The notes under the pieces: generated by a model
The model's database searches: none
Told to the model about the DNA's origin: nothing
Seen by the model: only the letters and a program-made list of their open reading frames with translations
Program-made: the position numbers and the translations under genes
Part shown: piece by piece, positions 55,955 to 64,000 of the stretch
Layout: the number at the start of each line of letters is the position of its first letter
How positions within the stretch are numbered: the first letter of the stretch is position 1
NCBI GenBank assembly: GCA_041399205.1
Contig: JAWKTK010000019.1
Location: 124,001-188,000 of the forward strand
Reading direction: 5' to 3'
Length of the DNA stretch: 64,000 bases
From: JAGQOZ01 sp041399205
Lineage (GTDB): Bacteria > Planctomycetota > Planctomycetia > Pirellulales > Pirellulaceae

Positions 55955-56947
55955 GTGAACGTCTTTGTCTACATCTTTGGGTGCTGGGTGCTGCCGAGTA
56001 TCTTGCTGTCGCTTGGCGTCGGCGGGTACATCGGATACAGCTTTGCCCTTCGTAAGCACTGGAAGATTATTCGCGAAGAACGCGAAAAGACGCTGACGGC
56101 ATTGCAAAGCGTGGTGACCAGCGCTGAAGAGCTGAGCACCGGCGTGGATCAACACAATTCGCAACTGAAGACCGTAGGACAAACGGTCGACGATCTCACG
56201 GCAAGTGGTGACTATGAAGAAGTGAAACAGACGCTGCTGAATCAAATCGCCAGCGCCATTGAATCCAACAAGAAGTTGGAAAACGAAATTGTGTTCACTC
56301 GTTTCCGCCTGGAAGAACAAGCGCAGGAACTGGATAAGACTCGGCAAGAAGCCAGAACCGATCCTTTATCTGGCGTAGGCAATCGCAAGGCCTTTGATGA
56401 AACGCTGCAATTCTGTATTTCTCGGTTTCAGCGGCAACAACAATCGTTCGCGTTGTTGATGATTGATGTCGATCACTTTAAATGGATCAATGACACGCAT
56501 GGACATGCTGCCGGTGACGACGTGATTGCTCGTATCGGCGATGCGATCCGCACTACTATTCGCCCAACCGATTTTGTGTGCCGATTTGGCGGCGACGAAT
56601 TTTCCGTCATCTTTGACGGCGTGAACGAAGAAACAGCCACTCGCGCTGCCATGCGACTTCGGGAAACGGTCGAACGTAAAAACTTTGACGCGCATGCGGA
56701 ATCGCGCATTGCCTTGACGCTCAGCATGGGACTAGCGGTGGTCACCGAAGCGGATTCGGCCGAAACGATCTTTCAAAAAGCCGATTCGGCCCTGTACCGT
56801 TCTAAAGAAGGCGGCCGGAACCGGCTGTCCGTATTTCGCGAAGGCGATGTCGTCAAAGCCGCTCGACACGACGACATTGACGACACCACAGAAGACGCTG
56901 AAGACGCACTGTCCGAAGCCGACGAGCCTCAAGAAGCAACACTGTAG
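55955..56947 (+). CDS. Membrane-anchored diguanylate cyclase (GGDEF)
   Basis: A 330-residue protein starting with GTG at 55955. One N-terminal membrane helix (residues 5-30) is followed by a coiled-coil of about 100 residues. A GGDEF domain follows at about 135-290 with D-P-L-S-G-V-G-N-R, the metal-binding I-D-V-D-H-F-K and a perfect G-G-D-E-F. An acidic tail ends the protein. The enzyme makes cyclic di-GMP from two GTP. An R-x-x-D inhibitory site is not evident. It forms a two-gene operon with the EAL gene. Confidence 0.93.
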   Translation: MNVFVYIFGCWVLPSILLSLGVGGYIGYSFALRKHWKIIREEREKTLTALQSVVTSAEELSTGVDQHNSQLKTVGQTVDDLTASGDYEEVKQTLLNQIASAIESNKKLENEIVFTRFRLEEQAQELDKTRQEARTDPLSGVGNRKAFDETLQFCISRFQRQQQSFALLMIDVDHFKWINDTHGHAAGDDVIARIGDAIRTTIRPTDFVCRFGGDEFSVIFDGVNEETATRAAMRLRETVERKNFDAHAESRIALTLSMGLAVVTEADSAETIFQKADSALYRSKEGGRNRLSVFREGDVVKAARHDDIDDTTEDAEDALSEADEPQEATL

Positions 56948-56972
56948 TCAAAGCGACAGACGGCCGATTCGC

Positions 56973-57182
56973 TTAAGATGCTCGCTCAGCGGAATCAAAT
57001 CCGCACGCCTTGTGACTGCCATCACAGAACGGTCGATTCTTGGATTCGCCACAACGGCACAACGCGATCGCAGGCTTTTCACTGATCGACGTGAATTCAT
57101 TCCCTTCCGCATCGCACAACGTAAACTTGCCTTCAACCAGAAAAGGGCCGTTGTCACGGATCGTAATTTTAACATCAGACAT
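56973..57182 (-). CDS. CDGSH iron-sulfur domain protein
   Basis: A small protein of 69 residues from the ATG at 57182 (GGAGAG ribosome site just upstream). The 2Fe-2S motif C-R-C-G-E-S-K-N-R-P-F-C-D-G-S-H matches C-x-C-x2-S-x3-P-x-C-D-G-S-H, with three Cys and one His as ligands. The rest of the protein has I-R-D-N-G-P and short beta-strands. Family members are redox-active iron-sulfur carriers or sensors, but the cell role is not clear. It is convergent with the GGDEF gene, 25 bases apart. Confidence 0.9.
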   Translation of the reverse strand: MSDVKITIRDNGPFLVEGKFTLCDAEGNEFTSISEKPAIALCRCGESKNRPFCDGSHKACGFDSAERAS

Positions 57183-57341
57183 GTTTCTCTCCTTCAAATT
57201 GTAAACGTACTCAAATAGATATTTTGTGAAACGTGAACGCGTGCTACGTTGCCTGCTATTAGCTTAACCCCGAAAAAAATTCTCGACGAATATCAAGGTC
57301 TTGTTGGTCATTCCCTATTTCATCCTGCGTTCCTAGTTTGC

Positions 57342-58529
57342 TCAATAGAGTGGTTGCCAATGCGTAATCCCGTTGCCACTGATAACAAAATGATACTTGG
57401 CTCCCAAGTCGATCATTAGTTGATAGTCACTGCTTTCATCGTCTGGAGGCAGAAGAATGCAAAACGCCGAAACATCGCTGTTCTCGCCACCATCATTGTC
57501 AATTAGATCGTCCAGTTCGTCACACTCCCACAGACGGCCTACAATCTCTCGTTCGAGTTCATCCCAACTGCTAACCAAGCGTTCCAAAAGGTTTCTCGAC
57601 TCCTCGGAATTATCTTCGGTGACGCATTCCAACTCTCCAAAATTGCCAAACGAGAGTGCGACGCAAAACCCTGATTCACCGTCGTCAAACGTAACATCCG
57701 ATATCTCACCTCTGATTACGGTTCTATCCGCTGCGAATTCAAGCTGTGTGCCGTGTACCTGTCCATCGCAGCTAGACGCACAAGACCATAATTCCTGATG
57801 TCTACAATAAATATCCCACCCAATAAACGGCGGCAAATCGTGCACGGTGCAATTGAGACTTGAATCGAACTGCATTAGCAGGTCTCGAGCCCTCTCACTA
57901 ATAATAATTGTATCGGCTGTAAAATAATCGGGCATATCTCCCATCGCAAGCAGGCGTGAGTTCCGTTCTACATCCAACTCCGCCTCAAAAGCTGCCTTGT
58001 ACTCTGAACCCAAGAGAGGTTCCTCGCCATCACTTGGATTAAGATAATGGTAGATTCGCTCTAACAGGAAAAAACGTCTTTCATACGCTGTGGACTCGAT
58101 CGGGATGAAAATTAGGCCGCTAAGCCCTGATTCCACCCACGCATCTCGTACAGAGGAAGAAACAATCGTCCCGCGAGATGAATAGAAAAAGTTCCTATTC
58201 TTGTCGGGACTTCGAATACTCCATCGTACTGGCAAAAATCCATTACCTGGCAAAAGTCGAACCGGAAACTCTTGCACTTTTTCCAATGCATTACGAAGAT
58301 CGCGAAAATCGTCCATCGAAAGCGGGCCAGTTTTCTGGCGATATTCATCAACTAACTTTGATGCGTCTTTCGTCAATTCAAAAGGCAGTATGAAGTCTTC
58401 GAAAAAGGGATACTCATCACTATCGCATTGCACCCAAGGCAAGCTTTCCCAATACAAATGTCCGTAAACTCGGTTAAAACCGGCGTCACCACCGTTCCAC
58501 GTACCACGGTGCCATTGAAAGTATTGCAT
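57342..58529 (-). CDS. Unrecognised protein of two parts
   Basis: A 395-residue protein with no signal peptide or membrane helix. It is acidic and rich in Asp, Glu, Ser and aromatic residues. The first half (N-terminal W-H-R-G-T-W-N-G-G; F-P-V-R-L-L-P-G-N-G-F) and the second (S-S-C-D-G-Q-V-H-G-T; I-D-L-G-A-K-Y-H-F-V-I-S-G) may be separate domains. Its base composition looks more A/T rich than neighbouring genes. That pattern and the lone position fit a polymorphic-toxin immunity-type or otherwise acquired gene, but no motif supports either. AAGGA precedes the ATG at 58529. Confidence 0.65.
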   Translation of the reverse strand: MQYFQWHRGTWNGGDAGFNRVYGHLYWESLPWVQCDSDEYPFFEDFILPFELTKDASKLVDEYRQKTGPLSMDDFRDLRNALEKVQEFPVRLLPGNGFLPVRWSIRSPDKNRNFFYSSRGTIVSSSVRDAWVESGLSGLIFIPIESTAYERRFFLLERIYHYLNPSDGEEPLLGSEYKAAFEAELDVERNSRLLAMGDMPDYFTADTIIISERARDLLMQFDSSLNCTVHDLPPFIGWDIYCRHQELWSCASSCDGQVHGTQLEFAADRTVIRGEISDVTFDDGESGFCVALSFGNFGELECVTEDNSEESRNLLERLVSSWDELEREIVGRLWECDELDDLIDNDGGENSDVSAFCILLPPDDESSDYQLMIDLGAKYHFVISGNGITHWQPLY

Positions 58530-58737
58530 GACGGTTCCTTTGACTATCTATCGAACTATCAGTAATTTACACGCTCAGGTTCCTACGGCGTGGATTAGCA
58601 AGGCTTCACTATCATAGCGAGTCGGTTGCAATGTGTTCTCATTGAATGAGCCATTTTTTTGACATGCGCGAACCAGCCTAGATTACGAATCAACTGAACG
58701 CCAGAGCATGTCGTACCGGCATGTTTGGCATCCACTA

Positions 58738-61014
58738 CTACTGCGAACGCTTTGGCTTGGCAAAGCGAGCCAACATGGCGGGCAGAAAGACCAAGTCGCC
58801 GAATAATGCCGATCCAATCGTGATGGCTCCCATGGTGGCAAAAATTTTGTGGTCACGAGCATCACTGAACATGACCGTGCCAAATCCACAAACCAAGACT
58901 ACGGTAGTCATAATCAGCGCCGTGCCGACTCCGGTGAACGCTTCGCGAATCGCGCGGCTTTGATCGGTGTGTCTTTGCCGTTCTTCTTCAAAACGAGTTA
59001 AAAAGTGAATTGTATCGTCGACGGCAATTCCTAAACAAACCGTGAACGCGCACACGCTCACCAACTCTAAGGCTTGCCCCGTCACCGCCAGAAAAGCGCC
59101 AGCCACCGTCAGCGGAAAAACATTGGGCAGAATAGAAATTAGGCCAATTCGTAGCGATCGATAAACCACCGCCAAGACGCCAAAAATGATCACCGATGCC
59201 GTGCCCAAACTGGTCGCCAAGTCAACGACAATCTGATAAACGTTCTTCCAGCGATTCACGGCCGTCCCTTCCAACCAAACGCTGAAATGCGGATGAGCTT
59301 GCGACACGGCAGCTAATTTCGTTTCGATGCGTTCAAAAACTGGACCATACTTGGCAATCCCCAAGTCTTGTACTCGAAACATCACCTCCGCGTTTCGATC
59401 TTCCGGCCGAAAGAAAGCTCGCTTCAACGGTGGCGGCAATAGCTCGAGCATCGACATCCGATCTTCCGTTCGTCCGTCACCAGGCAGCGAAGCCAACAAG
59501 CTGTGCACGGAAAGCGGATGACCAATCAAGGACTCGGCGTCCAGGATGCGGTGAATTTCGCCCAGCACGGTTAGTATTTCAGGCGAATCTGCGGCAACTT
59601 GGTCATTCCAAAAGATTCGCACATTCGACCGTTCTAGCCCGCCCATCGCCACGTCCATGGTCTTTAAGGCCAACGCGGGTTCGCTGTGCGAATTCAACAG
59701 ATTGGCCAATCGTTCGTCTGGTCGTAGCGTCAATGAAACGGCCAGGAACAGACACGTCAGTCCTATTCCCAAACCACAAAACAACTTGGTCCGCCGCAGG
59801 ACATAGTCAATCACCAGACTTATCCGGCCAAAATGCTGGTCAATGATGCCCTTGCTGTGCCCTTTATGAATCCATTTGCCCAGCCAAGTGTTGCAGGCCA
59901 ACGGGATGCTGGTAACCACGGCAATGAAGGTCAACAAGACTCCGATGGTGCAGCTGAGTCCAAATTCTTCCACAATTTCATGATCGGCCAACAACAGCGA
60001 ACCGAAGCCAATGGCCGTGGTGAGCGAAGTCAAGAAACAAGCCAAACCTACGTGACGAATTCCTTCTCGCGCCGCCTCTTTGGGTGACATCCCTTCGGCA
60101 CGAAATCGCCGAATCTGCACCATCAAGTGCACGCCATCGGTCAGGCCCACCATGCTAAGCAACACCGGCAACACCACATCATTGAACGGATTGTCTTGCA
60201 ATTCCAAGAATCGCAGAATGCCCAGCGTCCAGAAGACACCCAGCGACGGAGCAATCGCCACCACAATCACCGCCCAGATACCTCGGAACAAAATCACGCT
60301 CATCAACAACACCATGCCGTAACCAATCAATTGGTAACGGACCACGTTTTCATCGCGAGTCTTCATGATGTCCAAATAAATGGGAACGCGACCGGTTATC
60401 TCCAGTGACAATTCCACTTCGGGGTGTTGCGCTGCGGTGCGTTCAAAGATTTCTCGCAATCCAGCCACACACGCTTGGTCTCTTTCGATAAACAAGTAAT
60501 CAAATTGCACCATCATCAGCAGCGTTTTTGCGTCAGCCGACAATAGCTGTCCCCTGACCAACGGATTGTCTAGTGCCTTTTGTTGAGCATTGGCGAAGCG
60601 TTCCGCCGAGGCTTCGCTGCGTGGAAACAAGGGTTCTGGCAACCCAAAAATGTTCATGATCGGGACACGATCCATCCACAGCACGTTGCGAACATAGTCA
60701 GCCGCCTCTAACTCGCTGACAATGTCGCGCAGGGCCGTAGCTCCGGCGGGCGAAAAGAACGCATCGCTTTGCACCACCAACACTGCATCCGCGTCTAAGC
60801 TGAACGGGTCGACATCCGGCGCCGCGGGTGATTGGGTGGTATTCGCTGAACTCGGCGGCAAACGTCGACCTTCATTGGCGTCCCACGCTTCGACCAAGAA
60901 CCGAGGATTCCAGTAGCCCAAAATCGCAATGATGCTGATCGTCCCCAACAGTCCCCAAACGAGCTTGGGCCGATCTACCATCCACAATGTGGCTCGATTA
61001 AACAGTTGCGACAC
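58738..61014 (-). CDS. MMPL/RND-superfamily membrane transporter
   Basis: About 758 residues with two homologous halves. Each half has one N-terminal helix, a large extracytoplasmic loop and five helices. Conserved segments are L-S-M-V-G-L-T-D-G-V-H-L and G-I-A-V-D-D-T-I-H-F-L, the acidic TM4/TM10 positions typical of MMPL and HpnN-like exporters. Such proteins move lipids or other hydrophobic molecules across the inner membrane by proton flow. The start is probably GTG at 61014, behind AGGA; a TTG one codon earlier is also possible. The gene follows the redoxin fusion by 54 bases on the same strand. Confidence 0.9.
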   Translation of the reverse strand: MSQLFNRATLWMVDRPKLVWGLLGTISIIAILGYWNPRFLVEAWDANEGRRLPPSSANTTQSPAAPDVDPFSLDADAVLVVQSDAFFSPAGATALRDIVSELEAADYVRNVLWMDRVPIMNIFGLPEPLFPRSEASAERFANAQQKALDNPLVRGQLLSADAKTLLMMVQFDYLFIERDQACVAGLREIFERTAAQHPEVELSLEITGRVPIYLDIMKTRDENVVRYQLIGYGMVLLMSVILFRGIWAVIVVAIAPSLGVFWTLGILRFLELQDNPFNDVVLPVLLSMVGLTDGVHLMVQIRRFRAEGMSPKEAAREGIRHVGLACFLTSLTTAIGFGSLLLADHEIVEEFGLSCTIGVLLTFIAVVTSIPLACNTWLGKWIHKGHSKGIIDQHFGRISLVIDYVLRRTKLFCGLGIGLTCLFLAVSLTLRPDERLANLLNSHSEPALALKTMDVAMGGLERSNVRIFWNDQVAADSPEILTVLGEIHRILDAESLIGHPLSVHSLLASLPGDGRTEDRMSMLELLPPPLKRAFFRPEDRNAEVMFRVQDLGIAKYGPVFERIETKLAAVSQAHPHFSVWLEGTAVNRWKNVYQIVVDLATSLGTASVIIFGVLAVVYRSLRIGLISILPNVFPLTVAGAFLAVTGQALELVSVCAFTVCLGIAVDDTIHFLTRFEEERQRHTDQSRAIREAFTGVGTALIMTTVVLVCGFGTVMFSDARDHKIFATMGAITIGSALFGDLVFLPAMLARFAKPKRSQ

Positions 61015-61068
61015 CAAAGAATCCTATTCACTTCATCCGGGAAAATTTGCTTGTGAACGTGCCGCAAA

Positions 61069-63108
61069 CTATTCAAAACGACTTGTGGCGGCTTCTGCAA
61101 TTTCATCCTTTGTCAACACTTCATCACCGTCGGTGTCCCATCGAAAGAAGGCGAAGCGGCGAATGGTCAGCGGAGTCTCATGATGTTGGACTTTGCCGTC
61201 TTGATTTTGGTCGAACCGTTTCAGAAAATTCGCGACGAATTGATCTACTTCGGCTTGGACTTGCGAATCCGACTTTTCCGCCTTCTTGGGTTTCGCCAAT
61301 GGGCCAACGTCTTCTTGCGGCACGCCGTCCCGTGGTTCGGCCACTTCAAAAAACGCCACCGCCATCTCTTCCCACGTTTGATCTCCCCAAGTCACGTGCT
61401 GACCCGGATCGGGATTGACCGGATTGTTGGCGGAATTGTCAAACGTGGCCACAAAATGCAAACGATCTAGGTCGGATAGCGGTATTGGTTCTTGAAACGC
61501 ATAACTGTGTTGCCAATTGAAATCGTAGTGAGGCACTTTCAGCAACGTCTGTGTTTGTTCGTCCTTTGTAGCAAACAATGCAAACGCTTTGCCTCGCAAA
61601 TGCATATGCGGCGCCACCGCCAATAATTCGCCGCGCGCTGGCAGTCTGCGCACCGCTGCAGCAACGTCGTGGTTTTCTGCTTGCGGAGGAATTTCGAATT
61701 CTTGATCAATGCCAATCAGCGTAATCACTTGATGGGTAATCGAGTCGGGTTCGCCAAACACGAGTCCAATTTTGGTACAGTCCGTTTGCTCTCGACCAAT
61801 CGGCGTGTAATGCTGCTGGAAAACCAATTTGGAACCGGCGGGAATCTTTCTAGCTCGACCTTTGCCGAATTCGGTCATGCCCTGCCCTGGCACATACGCG
61901 GTCAGCCAGCCAATGCCGCGAAACTGCGAACCGTCGGGAGGTCGAATAAAAACAATACTGTGATGCACCACTGCCGCGTTCCCCGGAACCACCTCCGCCG
62001 CCGTCACCCATTTGTCTTCCGTAAAACCAGGATCTACCACAAAGTATTGGTACTCGACCGTGCCATCGGCGGGCACGACAAACGGTTCGTTCCGCATGGC
62101 AAAAACAGCGTCCGGTTCGCCAGGCAATCGCCAGCCAACATGAAAGTCGGGCGTCGGTGGCAGCTTGGATTTGTCACCGAATGGCATGCCAGCTGCAACC
62201 CATTGCTTGAGCAAGTCCTTGTCTTTGTCTGACATGATACGTTCGTTTTGGAAGTGCCCAAATTCGGGATCGGCGTGCCATGGCGGCATGCGACCATCTT
62301 GTATCACTTCCAACATCATTTCGCCCCAACCAACGACTTCGTCATAATCGATCAGTGCAAACGGACCGATCTCGCCCGACCGATGACATTCGACGCAATT
62401 GCGGTTTAACACATCCGCAATTTCTCCGCAGAAGGTCACGGTTTGTTCCACGTCTTGTTCGGCTGCGGATGCAACTTCGCGACCGATGATGCAACCGACC
62501 GCCTTGGTTTCCGGTACCGAAATCGGTTCATTCGCCAACAATTGCATGATCGCGTTTCGCAGGTCCGTATGCTTGGCTTCAGGTCGTACGATTCCTGGTT
62601 GATATTGATCATCAATACGGCCTCGGTACCGCACCGCCAACGTTTCGTCCACCAGAAAGACTTCCGGAGTTCGTTCGGCCGAAAACAGATCGGCAATATG
62701 GTTCCCGGAGTCCTTCAGAATCGGAAACGCGATCTGGTGTTGCTGAGCGAATTCGGAAATTTCTTCTACCGAATCGTGCACATTACTAAAGACGCCGACA
62801 AAGCGAACGTGATCTTGCTGAAACTGATTTGCCAAAGCTTGCAGCCGAGGACCGTAGAGTTTGGCCAACGGACATTCCGTGCCCAAGAAGCAAACCACCG
62901 TCGCTTGGAATTCGCTCTTGGTGGTCAGTTCAAACGAGTCGCCTTGAAGCGTTTGGGACTGAAACGTTGAAACTGCGTGCAGCAGCCCGCTCGTAGCAGG
63001 AACTGGTTCCGCAGTTCCTTCCGCCGGTTCGGCCCCGCTGGCAGAATTCGCGGCGACAAGGCAGGCAATCAAAAGAAATATGTTGCGAGTAATCCGAGTT
63101 CGGTACAT
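61069..63108 (-). CDS. Fusion: redoxin, planctomycete-type cytochrome c, copper monooxygenase-like domain, EF hand
   Basis: About 679 residues from the ATG at 63108. The longer open frame upstream has no family sequence, whereas a signal peptide (I-F-L-L-I-A-C-L-V-A-A-N-S-A-S-G-A) begins here. A thioredoxin-fold redoxin domain (F-L-G-T-E-C-P-L-A-K; single Cys) is followed by a haem-type C-V-E-C-H motif with D-G-R-M-P-P-W-H. A domain like the copper type II monooxygenases (PHM/DBH) comes next, with H-H-S-I-V-F and A-P-H-M-H-L-R-G-K. EF-hand loops (D-Q-N-Q-D-G-K-V-Q; D-T-D-G-D-E-V-L) end it. It is periplasmic by signal. The combined chemistry suggests a redox enzyme acting on an unknown substrate. 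Confidence 0.88.
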   Translation of the reverse strand: MYRTRITRNIFLLIACLVAANSASGAEPAEGTAEPVPATSGLLHAVSTFQSQTLQGDSFELTTKSEFQATVVCFLGTECPLAKLYGPRLQALANQFQQDHVRFVGVFSNVHDSVEEISEFAQQHQIAFPILKDSGNHIADLFSAERTPEVFLVDETLAVRYRGRIDDQYQPGIVRPEAKHTDLRNAIMQLLANEPISVPETKAVGCIIGREVASAAEQDVEQTVTFCGEIADVLNRNCVECHRSGEIGPFALIDYDEVVGWGEMMLEVIQDGRMPPWHADPEFGHFQNERIMSDKDKDLLKQWVAAGMPFGDKSKLPPTPDFHVGWRLPGEPDAVFAMRNEPFVVPADGTVEYQYFVVDPGFTEDKWVTAAEVVPGNAAVVHHSIVFIRPPDGSQFRGIGWLTAYVPGQGMTEFGKGRARKIPAGSKLVFQQHYTPIGREQTDCTKIGLVFGEPDSITHQVITLIGIDQEFEIPPQAENHDVAAAVRRLPARGELLAVAPHMHLRGKAFALFATKDEQTQTLLKVPHYDFNWQHSYAFQEPIPLSDLDRLHFVATFDNSANNPVNPDPGQHVTWGDQTWEEMAVAFFEVAEPRDGVPQEDVGPLAKPKKAEKSDSQVQAEVDQFVANFLKRFDQNQDGKVQHHETPLTIRRFAFFRWDTDGDEVLTKDEIAEAATSRFE

Positions 63109-63547
63109 GAAATCGAACTCTTTCTTGAAAAAAGGAACGGCGGCAAAAACCATACTTACGGGAAACTTGCTGGAATGTTCTACAAATGCCAGGCAGTCGT
63201 GTTCACATCCGCAGATCGCAAGTCCAACCGACGTAATTATGGCGCACTTGGTTGCGGTGCGCAAAGGTCCCGTTTTGCAACGCCAAACTGGCGATTGACG
63301 GCAAACATGCAAAACGACGACATGATCTGCGTTTGTTTTGCCGTTTTGGCCACCGAAACGCGTAGCCGTACAACTTAAACCGCAAACGCTTACGCCGCCA
63401 CGGCTCTCACGTACGCAACGTGGGAGGCCACGAGTCCAAACGGTCGATTCGTCTAGGCCGAACAATATCGGCACAAAGTTTGCTAACGGGCGTCGTTGTT
63501 CTCTGTTTGCATTTTGCTCGGTCAATTCGAATCGTCGCTGGATACCC
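63109..63547. other. Divergent intergenic region at the right end
   Basis: About 439 bases between divergent genes. An imperfect inverted repeat, CTCACGT-ACGCA-ACGTGGGAG, lies near 63407-63427, and A/T-rich patches occur near 63110-63140. I cannot define promoters. A reading frame runs through this region in phase with the minus-strand gene, but its sequence resembles no protein. Confidence 0.4.
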
Positions 63548-64000
63548 ATGAACAAAACTTGCCCAAGTTGGATAACCGTTGTCTTTTTAGTTTGCTGCGT
63601 GTCGGAGACGGTCTGTTCGAACGAACCGACGGGCTGGCCGAATTGGCGCGGACCACGACAAGACGGAATCTCGTTCGAATCTCCTTTAATCGACCGCTTT
63701 CAACCGAAGGGTGGTGCTGACAGTCACGTGTTGTGGAAGAGCGAACCGGCGGCGGGCATTTCCACGCCCGTCGTGATGGACGGACGGCTGTTTACCATCG
63801 TTCGCGACCAACCACATTCGGTGCGCGACGCCGAGAAAATCGTTTGCCTGGACGCTACAACAGGAGACGTCTTATGGGAAAATCGATACAACGTCTTTCT
63901 TTCAGACGTGCCGGCCGAACGAGTCGGTTGGTCGCATTGTTCGGCAGATCCACCGACCGGAAAAATCTACGCATTGGGCGCTTGTTCGTTGTTGCAATGC
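63548..64000 (+). CDS. PQQ-propeller-like secreted protein, cut by the window end
   Basis: The frame from the ATG at 63548 is open to the end of the window (151 codons). A signal peptide (V-V-F-L-V-C-C-V-S-E-T-V-C-S) leads to W-P-N-W-R-G-P-R-Q-D-G-I-S, the typical opening of planctomycete PQQ-repeat/BamB-like beta-propellers. Blade motifs follow: V-L-W-K-S-E-P, G-I-S-T-P-V-V-M-D-G-R-L, and I-V-C-L-D-A-T-T-G-D-V-L-W-E. Only the first two or three blades are inside the window. Function cannot be inferred beyond an extracytoplasmic scaffold or sugar-alcohol dehydrogenase-like protein. Confidence 0.85.
   Translation, partial: MNKTCPSWITVVFLVCCVSETVCSNEPTGWPNWRGPRQDGISFESPLIDRFQPKGGADSHVLWKSEPAAGISTPVVMDGRLFTIVRDQPHSVRDAEKIVCLDATTGDVLWENRYNVFLSDVPAERVGWSHCSADPPTGKIYALGACSLLQC

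Noticed and set aside
63109..63555. N-terminal extension of the redoxin fusion to 63555
   Set aside because: The extra 149 residues have no family character, while a proper signal peptide and ribosome site start at 63108, and the divergent PQQ gene begins at 63548.
1..64000. tRNA, rRNA, prophage, riboswitch or secondary-metabolite cluster
   Set aside because: I looked for cloverleaf-like ends, phage structural motifs, conserved riboswitch cores and assembly-line enzymes and found none; a dedicated covariance search was not possible.

Overview
The window looks like a chromosomal piece of a planctomycete, most likely of the Pirellulaceae type. The evidence is the gene families: a DUF1549/DUF1553 cytochrome protein coupled to a DUF1501 protein, a DUF1080 protein, formylglycine sulfatases, a CRTAC1/UnbV FG-GAP protein, small 'NPYQAPE' membrane proteins, a redoxin-cytochrome-monooxygenase fusion, secreted proteins ending in dockerin-like EF-hand pairs, and VPEP-type C-terminal sorting tails. 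Base composition is moderate. I see no tRNA, rRNA, CRISPR array, prophage or replication origin.

Layout. 1-4 kb: a large PPC-repeat/dockerin protein (cut at the left edge), a DUF1080 protein and a class II DAHP synthase. 4-7 kb: a hybrid sensor kinase whose sensor domain carries a repeat-rich insertion. 7.2-14.1 kb (minus strand): a tight five-gene run of two sulfatases, a cardiolipin synthase-like enzyme, an EEP-family phosphodiesterase and an AmpG-like MFS transporter. 14.3-18.2 kb: a dockerin/VPEP protein, then a decayed RAYT/IS200-type transposase between two different short-repeat arrays. 18.2-28.2 kb: UnbV lipoprotein, conserved small protein, SGNH hydrolase, membrane protein, GH127 glycosidase, nickel superoxide dismutase, M19 dipeptidase. 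28.4-32.9 kb: RND efflux adaptor and pump, heavily frameshifted. 33-39.8 kb: a BTRD1/beta-lactamase/dockerin fusion and the DUF1501/DUF1553 pair.

40-45.4 kb (minus strand): a small membrane protein, a coiled-coil membrane protein, PspA/IM30 and an AAA+ ATPase form a candidate envelope-stress operon, with a receiver/anti-sigma-type ATPase protein and an FHA protein directly downstream. 45.5-54.5 kb: larC, then a plus-strand phosphonate cassette: a DMGDH/sarcosine-dehydrogenase-like flavoprotein, phnA, phnY and phnW. PhnW, PhnY and PhnA together turn 2-aminoethylphosphonate into acetate and phosphate; the flavoprotein may feed N-methylated aminoethylphosphonate into the route. A DUF6174/dockerin/VPEP protein follows. 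54.8-64 kb: an EAL-GGDEF pair, a CDGSH protein, an unrecognised protein, an MMPL transporter, the redoxin/cytochrome/monooxygenase fusion and the start of a PQQ-propeller protein.

Two cautions. About ten genes are interrupted by one-base shifts while family sequence continues in the next frame, including a T5-for-T6 homopolymer case. This looks more like uncorrected consensus errors than decay, except perhaps in the transposase and the RND pump. All family assignments come from motif reading; no database search was run.
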